Below, in pieces: positions 26,447 to 34,651 of a stretch of 64,000 nucleotides of DNA (positions within the stretch are counted from its first letter, which is position 1; every line of letters starts with the position of its first letter). The notes under the pieces are model-generated. The model was not told where the DNA came from. It ran no database searches and worked only from the letters and a program-made list of their open reading frames with translations. The translations under genes were made by a program, and so were the position numbers. The stretch lies in the NCBI GenBank assembly GCA_030524345.1, contig JAUNGP010000004.1, forward strand, positions 1 to 64,000, in the 5' to 3' direction. This stretch comes from Clostridia bacterium. Its GTDB lineage: Bacteria; Bacillota; Clostridia; TANB77; CAG-465.

Positions 26447-26629
26447 CTATTCTTTTGTTTTTTCTTCTATTTCTCTTACTTTGATCTTTTGCTCATCAAT
26501 TGAGGTCCAATGATCTAATCTTGGAACAAAATCGTAACCTTTCTTTTTCGTATTTTGTGCATCTTTTCTCTCTAACTCTAAGTTATATTCTAAACTTACT
26601 TTACCTTGATTATTTCTTTTTTTTCTCAT
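26447..26629 (-). CDS. Small charged protein of unknown function
   Basis: A 60-residue ORF rich in Lys, Glu, Arg and Asn. AGGTGAT precedes the ATG at normal distance, and a shared terminator lies just after the stop. No family is recognised. Translation is supported only by the RBS and genomic placement, so it may still be spurious. Confidence 0.5.
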   Translation of the reverse strand: MRKKRNNQGKVSLEYNLELERKDAQNTKKKGYDFVPRLDHWTSIDEQKIKVREIEEKTKE

Positions 26630-26679
26630 ATGATCACCTAAGGATATTATTTGAATAAATCTTATTTCTATACAAAAAT

Positions 26680-26700
26680 TCTCACAAAATTTTTGTGAGA
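26680..26700 (-). terminator. Hairpin with T-run upstream of the 60-residue gene
   Basis: A 10-bp stem (26680-26689 with 26691-26700) has a near-zero loop and is followed by GAATTTTTG on the minus strand. It may be a second terminator for the GNAT gene or a leader element of the 60-residue gene. Confidence 0.5.
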
Positions 26701-26815
26701 GTTCCCCTCCCTAATTTTACCTATATGAAGTAGCCTCTTAAATTATACAATGTCCATTTTAAAAAACATATCAGAATAAAAATTAGTATTCAAATTTCCC
26801 AAATACATAAAGTAA

Positions 26816-26839
26816 TAGAACACTATTTCTAGTGTTCTA
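26816..26839 (-). terminator. Terminator overlapping the end of the GNAT gene
   Basis: A 10-bp stem (26816-26825 with 26830-26839) with a 4-nt loop overlaps the stop codon and is followed by a modest T-rich stretch. Confidence 0.6.
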
Positions 26840-27305
26840 TATCCTTAACATATGCTTTTTCTACTCTTGTAACATTCTGCTTTTCCATACACCTGATCGA
26901 TGCTATATTCTGAGTGTCAATATATGCAATATACCGCGTGCTATCTACTTTTTGAGAAACATCTTCTGAAAATAGTAGCCCCAAAGCATTTTGACCGATT
27001 TTTTTGCCACGATATAACCTTTTGATAGAATAATCCAGAATATAGCTTTTAGGGTGAAAGAATTCAGTTTTATATATGCTTCTACATAAGAAAATATATC
27101 CTACACTCCTATGATTCACTCTAATATTAATCACTTTTTTATCACTTAAATAATCTTCCAAATAGGCAACCGGTATAAATTTTTGAAAAAGCAGACTTAA
27201 CCGTATATCAAATAAATTCAATTTCTCTACTTGTACTAAGCTAAGAACTTTATCTCCTGTCAAATTAACTTTTCCTAATACTTCACTCAAAATATTATCC
27301 TCCAT
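26829..27305 (-). CDS. GNAT-family N-acetyltransferase
   Basis: GNAT enzymes move an acyl group from acyl-CoA to an amine. The 158 residues show the fold in order: a central strand VGYIFLC, strand LDYSI, then the acetyl-CoA loop RLYRGKKIGQNAL (R-x-x-G-x-G/A type) and helix, and the late segment DTQNIASIRCMEKQN, equivalent to the common N-x-x-S-x-x-x-x-E-K-x-G. The substrate is unknown. It is a solo gene with a consensus promoter at 27323-27350 and a terminator. Confidence 0.85.
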   Translation of the reverse strand: MEDNILSEVLGKVNLTGDKVLSLVQVEKLNLFDIRLSLLFQKFIPVAYLEDYLSDKKVINIRVNHRSVGYIFLCRSIYKTEFFHPKSYILDYSIKRLYRGKKIGQNALGLLFSEDVSQKVDSTRYIAYIDTQNIASIRCMEKQNVTRVEKAYVKDIEH

Positions 27306-27322
27306 AATATATTATGTCATAT

Positions 27323-27350
27323 ATTATATCACCTTATACATTTTTGTCAA
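27323..27350 (-). promoter_or_regulatory. SigA-type promoter of the GNAT gene
   Basis: TTGACA at 27345-27350, a 16-bp spacer and TATAAT at 27323-27328 with an extended TGA. Confidence 0.8.
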
Positions 27351-27374
27351 GAAAAAAATAACTAGTTATCCTAG

Positions 27375-27608
27375 TTATTCCTGTTCAAAATTTGTTTCTT
27401 CAAGCTCTCCATTTTCATTTTTTACTAATATATTAATTCTCTTTTCTGCATTTTCGAGTTTTTCACTACACTCTTTTGAAAGCTTGATTCCTTTTTCAAA
27501 TTCAGTTATTGCATCCTCTAAACTAAGTTCTCCTCTTTCTAAATTTTGAGCTACCTTTTCCAGTTCGTTTAAGCTCTCTTCAAATGTTTTTTCATTATTC
27601 TCAGACAT
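27375..27608 (-). CDS. xseB: Exodeoxyribonuclease VII small subunit
   Basis: A 77-residue two-helix protein with the family core FEESLNELEKVAQNLERGELSLEDAI followed by a second helix FEKGIKLSKECSEKL. It wraps the large subunit XseA to form the single-strand-specific exonuclease VII used in repair. It follows xseA by 14 nt and is the last gene of the asp23-amaP-nusB-xseA-xseB run. Confidence 0.96.
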   Translation of the reverse strand: MSENNEKTFEESLNELEKVAQNLERGELSLEDAITEFEKGIKLSKECSEKLENAEKRINILVKNENGELEETNFEQE

Positions 27609-27622
27609 ATTACACTTCTCTC

Positions 27623-28813
27623 CTATTCTACTACCACTTTTATTTTTCCATCTGTAAGTATGACATTTAACTTATCAGACTGGTTGATATCATTCACACT
27701 TTTTACTACTTTTCCATCCATTGTTTCAGTCACACTATATCCTCTCGTTAATGTTTTTAATGGACTTAATGTATCAATTTTAGCAATAGCTTGCATACTC
27801 TTTGATTTATATTTTTCAAGTTGTAAATTAATCACATTATGACTTTGCCTCATTAAACTATCTATTGTAAGCCTATATCGATTAATCATATCAAGGGGTA
27901 CCTTTTCAAGTTTAGCAGCTTTCAACCTTTTTACATATTCTTTCTTCCTTTCAAAATAATTATTTGTCGCAACTATGATTCTATTTTTATCCATCATAAT
28001 TCTTTTTACAATATCGCTATATTGTGGATAAACAAGTTCTGCTGCTGCACTCGGAGTTGGAGCCCTCAAATCAGCTACGAAATCACAGATTGTAAAATCA
28101 GTCTCATGGCCGACTGCTGATATAACTGGAATTTGAGATGCAAAGATTTTTCTAGCAAGCGCTTCATCATTGAAACCAAATAAATCTTCAAAAGAGCCAC
28201 CACCACGAGCTATGATAATAACATCTACATTATTTAATTTATTAAATGTATCAAGTCCTGCTATCACAGTGCTAGAAACATTTACCCCTTGTACTGCTGC
28301 AGGATAAATTAGCAAATCAACATTTGGATATCTTCTAGTAGTAACGTTGATAATATCTCTTACCACAGCTCCTGTTTTAGAAGTTATCACACCCACTCTT
28401 TTCGGTAAAAAAGGTATTTTCTTCTTTAGATTTGTATCAAATAGCCCCTCTTTACTTAATTTTTGTTTTAACTGTTCATATGCAAGATATAATTCACCAA
28501 GTCCTTCTGGACTCATACTCTTACAATATATCTGATATGCTCCATCTCTTTCAAAGACACTAACTTGTCCATCTATTACAACTTTCATCCCATCTGCTGG
28601 TCTAAATTTGACAGTACTTGCAAAACCTTTAAACATAACACATTTAATTGTTGAAGTTTCATCCTTTAAAGTAAAATAAAAATGTCCTGTATAGTGTGCT
28701 TTAAAATTTGTAATTTCACCACGTATTCTAATATCATTTAAAAAGGTGTCCTTATCAAACACCATTTTTATATATTTATTTACCTCAGATACTTTATATA
28801 CTTTTGTTTCCAT
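27623..28813 (-). CDS. xseA: Exodeoxyribonuclease VII large subunit
   Basis: The catalytic subunit of exonuclease VII. It has an N-terminal OB fold (YKVSEVNKYIK.. to about 100), a catalytic domain with the conserved GVITS.TGAVVRDI, RGGGSFEDL and SAVGHETDFTICDFVADLRAPTPSAAAEL blocks, and a coiled-coil tail. About 396 residues is typical. An upstream in-frame ATG (28858) lies inside nusB; ATG 28813 follows the nusB stop by 7 nt with AAGGAATGAG as RBS and is preferred. Confidence 0.96.
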   Translation of the reverse strand: METKVYKVSEVNKYIKMVFDKDTFLNDIRIRGEITNFKAHYTGHFYFTLKDETSTIKCVMFKGFASTVKFRPADGMKVVIDGQVSVFERDGAYQIYCKSMSPEGLGELYLAYEQLKQKLSKEGLFDTNLKKKIPFLPKRVGVITSKTGAVVRDIINVTTRRYPNVDLLIYPAAVQGVNVSSTVIAGLDTFNKLNNVDVIIIARGGGSFEDLFGFNDEALARKIFASQIPVISAVGHETDFTICDFVADLRAPTPSAAAELVYPQYSDIVKRIMMDKNRIIVATNNYFERKKEYVKRLKAAKLEKVPLDMINRYRLTIDSLMRQSHNVINLQLEKYKSKSMQAIAKIDTLSPLKTLTRGYSVTETMDGKVVKSVNDINQSDKLNVILTDGKIKVVVE

Positions 28814-28820
28814 CAGTCTC

Positions 28821-29225
28821 TCATTCCTTACTTTCAATAACTTTGGCAATAACGCCATTTACAAATGACTTGGAATCATTGTTACCATAGAGTTTGGCAA
28901 GTTCTACAGCTTCATTTGCTGTAACTTTTACAGGAATATCATCCATATACATTATTTCATATATAGCAAGCCTTAAAATTGCAAGATCTATTTTTGCAAT
29001 TCTTTCCATAGACCAATTCTTTAGTTTTGATAATATCATGCTATCAATTCTTTCTAAGTTTTCTTTCACTCCATTTACTACAACATTCATATATTCTTTT
29101 TCGTCTTCTTTATTTTCGTTTTCTTCATAACAAAATGCAAGTATTTTCTCAACATTTTTTTCATTATCAAACTCTAGTTCATATATGCATTTAAATGCAT
29201 TGTCTCTTGCTTTTTTCCTACTCAT
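28821..29225 (-). CDS. nusB: Transcription antitermination factor NusB
   Basis: The 134-residue all-helical protein begins SRKKARDNAFKCIYELEF and has the conserved WSMERIAKIDLAILRLAIYEI and NEAVELAKLYG blocks. It pairs with NusE (S10) in rRNA antitermination. AGGGGA precedes the ATG. It sits between the Asp23/AmaP genes and xseA, the usual clostridial order. Confidence 0.96.
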   Translation of the reverse strand: MSRKKARDNAFKCIYELEFDNEKNVEKILAFCYEENENKEDEKEYMNVVVNGVKENLERIDSMILSKLKNWSMERIAKIDLAILRLAIYEIMYMDDIPVKVTANEAVELAKLYGNNDSKSFVNGVIAKVIESKE

Positions 29226-29255
29226 TTTTTTCCCCTACTCTATATTTCAATTTTA

Positions 29256-29507
29256 CTAATCTTTTTTCTGATAGTAATAAACTTTCTCTTTATATTCTTT
29301 CACTTTTTTCATATTAAATATGTTTTTTATATTATCTTCATTGTCCTGTAATTTCTTGCCAACAAAAACAGCGCCGCCAATTAAAGCAATTAAAATAGCT
29401 ACTTTTGTCAAAAATTCTACAATACCCAAAGCATACAAAACAACGACAATGGCAATACAAAGAATTACATATTTATTTTTAATTACATAATCTAAAAAGT
29501 CTTTCAA
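29256..29507 (-). CDS. DUF2273 small membrane protein of the Asp23 cluster
   Basis: About 83 residues with two hydrophobic segments (near 13-32 and 35-50) and a charged C-terminal tail, matching DUF2273, which accompanies Asp23 and AmaP genes. It starts just after amaP. A GTG at 29516 is almost adjacent to the Shine-Dalgarno AGGATG, so TTG 29507 is a better-spaced start; the choice is uncertain. It is probably part of a membrane-anchored Asp23 complex. Confidence 0.8.
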   Translation of the reverse strand: MKDFLDYVIKNKYVILCIAIVVVLYALGIVEFLTKVAILIALIGGAVFVGKKLQDNEDNIKNIFNMKKVKEYKEKVYYYQKKD

Positions 29508-29519
29508 TTTTATCACATC

Positions 29520-30056
29520 CTACTTTTTCTGTGGCTCCAAATAAACGCCCTTTATTTTTATGTTTGCCTCTTTAATTTCCACAGTTGTTTGCTTTAAAAC
29601 GCTCGCCTTAACATTGCTTTGCAACTTTGATGTAAGTGCCGGCACCACAGTATCAGGAAGAATCATAGCATAAATATTGGCAATGACTCCATCCTCTGAC
29701 ATTGATATATCAACTTTTACATTTCTAAGTTCAGCATAATTTCTAGTAACTCCTACAATGATACTTTCAAAAGTATCTCTAGTTATATAGACAGTTCCAG
29801 TTTCACTTTTAATTGCAAGTCCACTTTTCATTTCATCTGCATTATCTGATGATGCAAATATACCTATAAGGGCTAAAAGTGAAAGAACTGCGCCTGTTAT
29901 AAGTCCAACCATTTTATGTGATATTAACCATTCTATTCCAACATTTAAAATATCTGCTCCTTGTATCATTTGAGTTGACATGAGTATTAAAAATACTGAT
30001 ACAATGATAATCAAAATTGAAAATATCACTAATATGAATTTCTCAAAACCCTTCAT
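29520..30056 (-). CDS. amaP: Alkaline shock membrane-anchor protein AmaP
   Basis: A 178-residue protein with two N-terminal membrane helices (about 7-27 and 47-68), then a soluble domain with TGTVYITRDTFESIIVGVTRNYAELRNVKVD, the AmaP/Asp23-like fold. In Staphylococcus AmaP tethers Asp23 to the membrane. AGGGGG precedes the ATG. It follows asp23 after a 72-bp gap that contains a long inverted repeat. Confidence 0.9.
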   Translation of the reverse strand: MKGFEKFILVIFSILIIIVSVFLILMSTQMIQGADILNVGIEWLISHKMVGLITGAVLSLLALIGIFASSDNADEMKSGLAIKSETGTVYITRDTFESIIVGVTRNYAELRNVKVDISMSEDGVIANIYAMILPDTVVPALTSKLQSNVKASVLKQTTVEIKEANIKIKGVYLEPQKK

Positions 30057-30072
30057 AAATTTATCCCCCTAT

Positions 30073-30118
30073 AATGTAGGTTATAGCCCGAACTATATCA
30101 GTTTGGGCTACTACATTA
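30073..30118 (-). other. Long inverted repeat between asp23 and amaP
   Basis: An inner 11-bp stem (30084-30094 with 30100-30110) is enclosed by an outer 8-bp stem (30073-30080 with 30111-30118). No T-run follows on the minus strand, so it is more likely an mRNA stability or processing element than a terminator. Confidence 0.6.
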
Positions 30119-30128
30119 ACTACAATTA

Positions 30129-30554
30129 TTATTCAGCTACCTCAGCTTCTTTTTCTTCTTTTTTATCAAAAGATATACCTTGAACATTGATGTTAACAGC
30201 TGCAACTTCTAGTCCAGTCATTGTCTCTACTGCTGTTTTAACAGCATTTTGTGCTGCCCATGCAACATCTGGAATTTTTACTCCATAAGTAACATTTACA
30301 TATAAGTCAATAGTAACTTTCTTACCATCAAGCTCAATTTTTACACCCTTAGAATATTTTTTATTGCTTCCTAAAATTTGATTGATTCCATCAACAAATC
30401 CTAAAGTCATTCCAGCAATACCTTCAACTTCTGATGCTGCAAGACCTGCTATAATACCTATAACATCCTCTGAAATATTTAAGTTTGTAGCTATTTCAAC
30501 GTTTGGTTGTTCAACAACTTCTTCTACTGCTTCCTTTTTTGATTTTTCACTCAT
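30129..30554 (-). CDS. asp23: Asp23/Gls24 family envelope stress protein
   Basis: The 141-residue protein has the family core NLNISEDVIGIIAGLAASEVEGIAGM, then KGVKIELDGKKVTIDLYVNVTYG and a final VAAVNINVQGI. Both termini are charged and probably flexible. Asp23 proteins form abundant membrane-associated assemblies under envelope stress. AAAGGAGG precedes the ATG. A perfect 15-bp palindrome (30573-30587) lies in its leader, and a likely -10 TATAAT is near 30603. Confidence 0.94.
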   Translation of the reverse strand: MSEKSKKEAVEEVVEQPNVEIATNLNISEDVIGIIAGLAASEVEGIAGMTLGFVDGINQILGSNKKYSKGVKIELDGKKVTIDLYVNVTYGVKIPDVAWAAQNAVKTAVETMTGLEVAAVNINVQGISFDKKEEKEAEVAE

Positions 30555-30572
30555 AATAAACTTCCTCCTTTT

Positions 30573-30587
30573 GTAGTCTTAGACTAC
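30573..30587 (-). promoter_or_regulatory. Palindrome in the asp23 leader
   Basis: GTAGTCT and AGACTAC flank a single T, directly upstream of the ribosome-binding site of asp23. It could be an operator or a leader hairpin. Confidence 0.45.
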
Positions 30588-30695
30588 ATTAATATAGTCT
30601 TATTATAACTCAAAAGTAAACAAAAGTCACGTATTTTATCAAATTTTTTTTAATTTATATAAATTCATAAAATTTCACAATATAAAATGAAAAAA

Positions 30696-30726
30696 ACCTT
30701 ATTGGTAAACACTTTACTAATAAGGT
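30696..30726 (-). terminator. Terminator of the HIT gene / alaS operon
   Basis: A 14-nt arm pair with one wobble (30696-30709 with 30713-30726) is followed on the minus strand by seven T. Confidence 0.85.
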
Positions 30727-30741
30727 CTTCTTTGATCGTTT

Positions 30742-31086
30742 TTATACTACTTTATCTCTCAATTTCTTACCGCCTAACAAATGAAAATGTAAGTGATGTA
30801 CCATTTGGCCACCATCATTTCCACAATTACATACTAATCTATAGCCTTTTTCTTTTACTCCACAAATACTTGCAATTTCTTCTACTGATTTATAAATTTC
30901 ACTAATATATAAAACATTTTTATCACTAATTTCATTTGTATCTTGAATATGAATCTTAGGTATGATTAATACATGAACGGGTGCTACTGGATTAATATCT
31001 TTAAAAGCTAGCACATAATCATTTTCAAACACCTTTTCTGATGGTACACTACCTACAACAATTTTACAAAATAAACAATCTTCCAT
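30742..31086 (-). CDS. HIT family nucleotide-binding protein (HinT-like)
   Basis: The 114-residue protein starts CLFCKIVVGSVPS and has the histidine triad HHLHFHLLGG near 95-104. This branch (PKCI/HinT) hydrolyses AMP-linked substrates such as aminoacyl-AMP. The context behind alaS is compatible with clearing aminoacyl-adenylates, though that is inference. GAGGAG precedes the ATG. It is the last gene of the alaS unit. Confidence 0.95.
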   Translation of the reverse strand: MEDCLFCKIVVGSVPSEKVFENDYVLAFKDINPVAPVHVLIIPKIHIQDTNEISDKNVLYISEIYKSVEEIASICGVKEKGYRLVCNCGNDGGQMVHHLHFHLLGGKKLRDKVV

Positions 31087-31103
31087 ACATACATCTCCTC
31101 ACT

Positions 31104-31628
31104 CTATATTTTGTTTACGTAATCTTTACCAACTTTTTCTTTCAATAAATTTCTTAATTTCTCAGCATCTCCCATTATAAAACAATCCTTTGATACAATC
31201 AGAACCTGTATTCTATTTAAATAGATATAAAATGCCTCTTTTCGTTCATATACTTTATAGATATCCTGATAATCTAATTTAGAATTAGATGTTTTATTTG
31301 ATATGTCAATTCTATCATTGTAAAATTCAAACGTATTTTTAATATTACTTTTTAACAAGTTATCTGACTTAAATATCTTCTTAGTTTGTATTGAGGGTAA
31401 AAGGACATATAAAGCAGAAAATACAAGTGCTAATGCAATATAAAAAATTGCTCTATCATAACTTCCAATTACTAACATAAATATTCCACATAAAAATATT
31501 ACAATAACAGATATTATTAGAACAATAAGAGTAACTTTTTGCTTCGTATACATATTAAATTGATTTAGTTTTAAATATCTCTCATATGTATATTCTGTTT
31601 CGTTTTTCACTAATAGTTCATTTTCCAT
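31104..31628 (-). CDS. YcxB-like membrane protein
   Basis: About 174 residues with two membrane helices (near 30-50 and 57-80), then a soluble C-terminal domain with repeated beta strands (YNDRIDISN.., YEREKEAFYIYLN-like pattern, VLIVSKDCF), matching the YcxB layout. The role is unknown. A GTG nine bases upstream is possible, but ATG 31628 has AGGGAG ten bases ahead. It lies 14 nt after alaS and 17 nt before the HIT gene. Confidence 0.75.
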   Translation of the reverse strand: MENELLVKNETEYTYERYLKLNQFNMYTKQKVTLIVLIISVIVIFLCGIFMLVIGSYDRAIFYIALALVFSALYVLLPSIQTKKIFKSDNLLKSNIKNTFEFYNDRIDISNKTSNSKLDYQDIYKVYERKEAFYIYLNRIQVLIVSKDCFIMGDAEKLRNLLKEKVGKDYVNKI

Positions 31629-31642
31629 AAAAAACACACTCC

Positions 31643-33409
31643 CTAATCAACAAAAACTGCTTTTATCCTTCTAATGCCAGAAGATACAGCCTCCTCTTTT
31701 TTGATTTTAATATGTTTCAATTTATTCGTGTTTTCAACATGAGGACCTCCGCAAAGTTCTGCTGATACATTACCGATTGTATAAACAGTAACCATATCTG
31801 GATATTTTTCAATAAACATACATTCAGCACCAGATTCAATCGCTTCTTCCTTTCTCATCTCTTTTTTATCAACTGCAAGTCCTAAATCTATCCATTTATT
31901 TACTAATTCTTCTGTCTTTTGTTTTTCTTCATCTGTCAATTTGTGATCACAAGAAAAATCAAAACGCATTCTTTCAGTCGTTATATTACTTCCCCTTTGA
32001 TGTACATCACTTCCCACTATGACTTTTAAAGCAGCATTTAATAAATGTGTGGCTGTATGATACATCGTTTCAGTTTCTCCCGTAGACGCCAAACCACCTT
32101 TGAACTTTTCTTTTGCTCCTGCACGTGATATTTCTTGATGTACTTTAAATTTTTCCTTAAATCCTTCTTCATCAACTTTGATTCCTAATTCATTTGCAAG
32201 CTCTACTGTAAGCTCTATTGGAAATCCAAAAGTATCATATAGTCTAAATGCATGATCTTTATCAAGTTTTCCATCTTCAACTTTTGCTATCATTTTTTCA
32301 AATTCTTTTAAGCCTTTTTCAAGCGTTCTGTTAAATTTTACCTTTTCTGTTTTTAATACTTCAAGTACAACACTTCTATTTTGGCTTAATTCGGGATAAT
32401 ACTTTTCGTATTTCTCTATGATATTAATAGCAATTTGCTCTTCCCAATTACTATTAATGTCAATATTTAATTTCTTAGCATATCTTATTGCACGCCTAAT
32501 TAATCTTCTTAGAATATATCCTTGATCTGTATTACTTGGCTTAATACCTGCAGGATCAGCGCTAATAAATACTGCACTTCTAATATGATCGGCAATAATA
32601 CGCATAGCCTTTTGATTACCTTCATATGTTAGTTTAGATACTTCTTCTATTTTCTTGATAACATCTGTCCATATAGATGAAGCGTAATTATCTGTCACTC
32701 CCTCAAGTACAGCAGTGATTCTTTCAAGTCCCATTCCAGTATCAACATTTTTCTTTGGAAGTTCTGAAAATGTACCATCTTCATTATGATTATATTGCAT
32801 AAATACATTATTCCAAATTTCTACCCAACGTTCATCTTCTGGATCAAATTCTTCTGGTATTTCATCATTTCCCCTAAAATAAAAAATTTCAGTATCTGGT
32901 CCACATGGTCCAGTAAGTTCCATATTAGGCCACCAATTATCATCTTCACCTAAAAATTTTATTCTCTTATCACTTATTCCAAGATTTCTCCAAATATTTG
33001 CAGACTCATCATCGGCAGATACGATGTCATTTCCCCTAAATACAGTCACTGCTAATCTTTCAATTGGAATCTCAAATATTTTTGTAAGAAGTTCAAAACT
33101 CCATGAAATACTTTCCTGTTTAAAATAATCACCAAGACTCCAATTACCAAGCATCTCAAAAAACGTATGATGAGTTGTATCTCCAACCTCATCCAAATCA
33201 TTTGTTCTCATACACTTCTGATAATCACATAATCTAGTACCATAGGGATGTGGTTGTCCCATAAGATATGGCACTAATGGTTGCATGCCTGCTGTATTGA
33301 ATAATACTGATGGATCATTTTCTGGCACAACTGGTGCACTAGGTATTTGTCTATGTCCCTTTGATTCAAAAAATTCTATATATTTATCTCTTAAGTTATC
33401 TACTTTCAT
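31643..33409 (-). CDS. alaS: Alanyl-tRNA synthetase, short form lacking the C-Ala domain
   Basis: It charges tRNA-Ala. The catalytic domain is complete (motifs in FFESKGHRQIPSAPVVPENDPSVLFNTAGMQPL, motif 2 RTNDLDEVGDTTHHTFFEMLGNWS, motif 3 TGMGLERI). The editing domain keeps HTATH and CGGPH zinc ligands. At 588 residues it ends right after the editing domain, whereas usual bacterial AlaRS is about 870 and carries a C-Ala oligomerisation domain. Short AlaRS forms are known in some organisms. There is no T-box leader. The promoter is at 33464-33492. The stop is followed by a new RBS, so this is not obvious truncation. Confidence 0.9.
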   Translation of the reverse strand: MKVDNLRDKYIEFFESKGHRQIPSAPVVPENDPSVLFNTAGMQPLVPYLMGQPHPYGTRLCDYQKCMRTNDLDEVGDTTHHTFFEMLGNWSLGDYFKQESISWSFELLTKIFEIPIERLAVTVFRGNDIVSADDESANIWRNLGISDKRIKFLGEDDNWWPNMELTGPCGPDTEIFYFRGNDEIPEEFDPEDERWVEIWNNVFMQYNHNEDGTFSELPKKNVDTGMGLERITAVLEGVTDNYASSIWTDVIKKIEEVSKLTYEGNQKAMRIIADHIRSAVFISADPAGIKPSNTDQGYILRRLIRRAIRYAKKLNIDINSNWEEQIAINIIEKYEKYYPELSQNRSVVLEVLKTEKVKFNRTLEKGLKEFEKMIAKVEDGKLDKDHAFRLYDTFGFPIELTVELANELGIKVDEEGFKEKFKVHQEISRAGAKEKFKGGLASTGETETMYHTATHLLNAALKVIVGSDVHQRGSNITTERMRFDFSCDHKLTDEEKQKTEELVNKWIDLGLAVDKKEMRKEEAIESGAECMFIEKYPDMVTVYTIGNVSAELCGGPHVENTNKLKHIKIKKEEAVSSGIRRIKAVFVD

Positions 33410-33463
33410 AATACATTCTCCAATCTTAAATAATATACGTATAAAATACTTTTTTTCTCGTTA

Positions 33464-33492
33464 ATTATACCAAAAAACATATACTTAGTCAA
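33464..33492 (-). promoter_or_regulatory. SigA-type promoter of alaS
   Basis: TTGACT at 33487-33492, a 17-bp spacer and TATAAT at 33464-33469 with an extended TGG. Confidence 0.85.
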
Positions 33493-33530
33493 CTAAAAGC
33501 AAATGATTTTTACATAATAACTAGAAAAGA

Positions 33531-33546
33531 CGAGATCAAAATCTCG
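33531..33546 (-). terminator. Terminator of the deacetylase gene
   Basis: A 6-bp stem (33531-33536 with 33541-33546) with an AAAA loop is followed on the minus strand by TCTTTTCT. Confidence 0.65.
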
Positions 33547-33611
33547 CCTAAATAATATACAATTTATTCTTTTTGTTTATAGCTCTTCTAGTCTCCTTTT
33601 CTTTTATTCTA

Positions 33612-34505
33612 TTACCATTCCACTTCTACATTTGCTTCTCTAAGATACCTAGCAAATTCGTTTAAAGTCATACTTCGATTAGCATATATCCTAGGAATTC
33701 TATACAAATCATCATGAATATAACTATAATATGTACCACCAGTCATTGCAATACCATATTGATATCCCGCCTCTTTAGCAATCTCGATTACCTCATTGTT
33801 ATAATCCCCAGATGGATAGCAAAGTGTATTCACTTTTATTCCAAAATCACTTTCCAAATTCTCTTTTGATTTTATAATCTGTCTTCTTTTTTCTTCAGTA
33901 GACAGTGTAGTAAGCTTTTCATGCGACATTGTATGTGATTCAATTGATACTAAGCCACTATCTAACATTTCTTTTATTTGTTCTGTTGTAAGATAATTCT
34001 CACCATTAATATACTCATATATAATACATAAGGTAACTTTTACATTATATTTTTTAATCAAAGGAAAACCATTATCATAAAAATATACAAATACATCATC
34101 TATTGTTAAGCAAACAGGTTTTGTATAATTTTCTAAGTCCTCTATTTCATTCATAAAAATAGTTTCATATCCATTCTCTGTGATATATTTTAATTGTTCC
34201 TCAAAGGTCTCAGGCTTCATAAAGTTTTCAACATCTGGATAAGTGCCATAATCATCAAGTAAAAAATGATACATAAAGATTGGAACGCTAGCTGTCATAC
34301 TTTTTGGTTTTCTTTTTACTTCTTGCACAAAACTTTCTTTTGTATGAATCGTATTTTGAACAATTTCTGTAACGTTTTCTTCATTTACAACAAGTGTTGT
34401 TTTAGCACCACCATTAAATAAAATATACCATCCAGAAATAAGTGCAACTAAAACAATTAATATTATAACAATTAGTAAGCGTTTATTTCCATTATTTTTT
34501 TTCAT
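33612..34505 (-). CDS. Membrane-anchored polysaccharide deacetylase
   Basis: A NodB-domain enzyme that removes acetyl groups from an envelope polysaccharide. One N-terminal membrane helix (about 8-28) precedes a linker and the catalytic domain. Motif 1 reads CLTIDDV (catalytic Asp and metal Asp kept), motif 2 SHTMSH supplies the metal histidines, and motif 3 CYPSGDYN follows. The length of 297 is typical. An upstream ATG (34574) would add 23 residues, but ATG 34505 has a perfect AGGAGG and is preferred. It is divergent from the TtcA-like gene. Substrate (peptidoglycan or exopolysaccharide) cannot be told. Confidence 0.92.
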   Translation of the reverse strand: MKKNNGNKRLLIVIILIVLVALISGWYILFNGGAKTTLVVNEENVTEIVQNTIHTKESFVQEVKRKPKSMTASVPIFMYHFLLDDYGTYPDVENFMKPETFEEQLKYITENGYETIFMNEIEDLENYTKPVCLTIDDVFVYFYDNGFPLIKKYNVKVTLCIIYEYINGENYLTTEQIKEMLDSGLVSIESHTMSHEKLTTLSTEEKRRQIIKSKENLESDFGIKVNTLCYPSGDYNNEVIEIAKEAGYQYGIAMTGGTYYSYIHDDLYRIPRIYANRSMTLNEFARYLREANVEVEW

Positions 34506-34651
34506 ATAATAGCCTCCTAAATACTTTAATTTATAACTATAGTATATATTATATTTCAAATTTTGACAATACATTTAAAATATTTTATTTCATATTGCTA
34601 TTTTCTCATCATTATGTTAAACTATATCAATAAATGATAAGGAGTAGAAAT

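Noticed and set aside
33410-33463. T-box leader for alaS
   Set aside because: The leader is too short and has no T-box or specifier structure.
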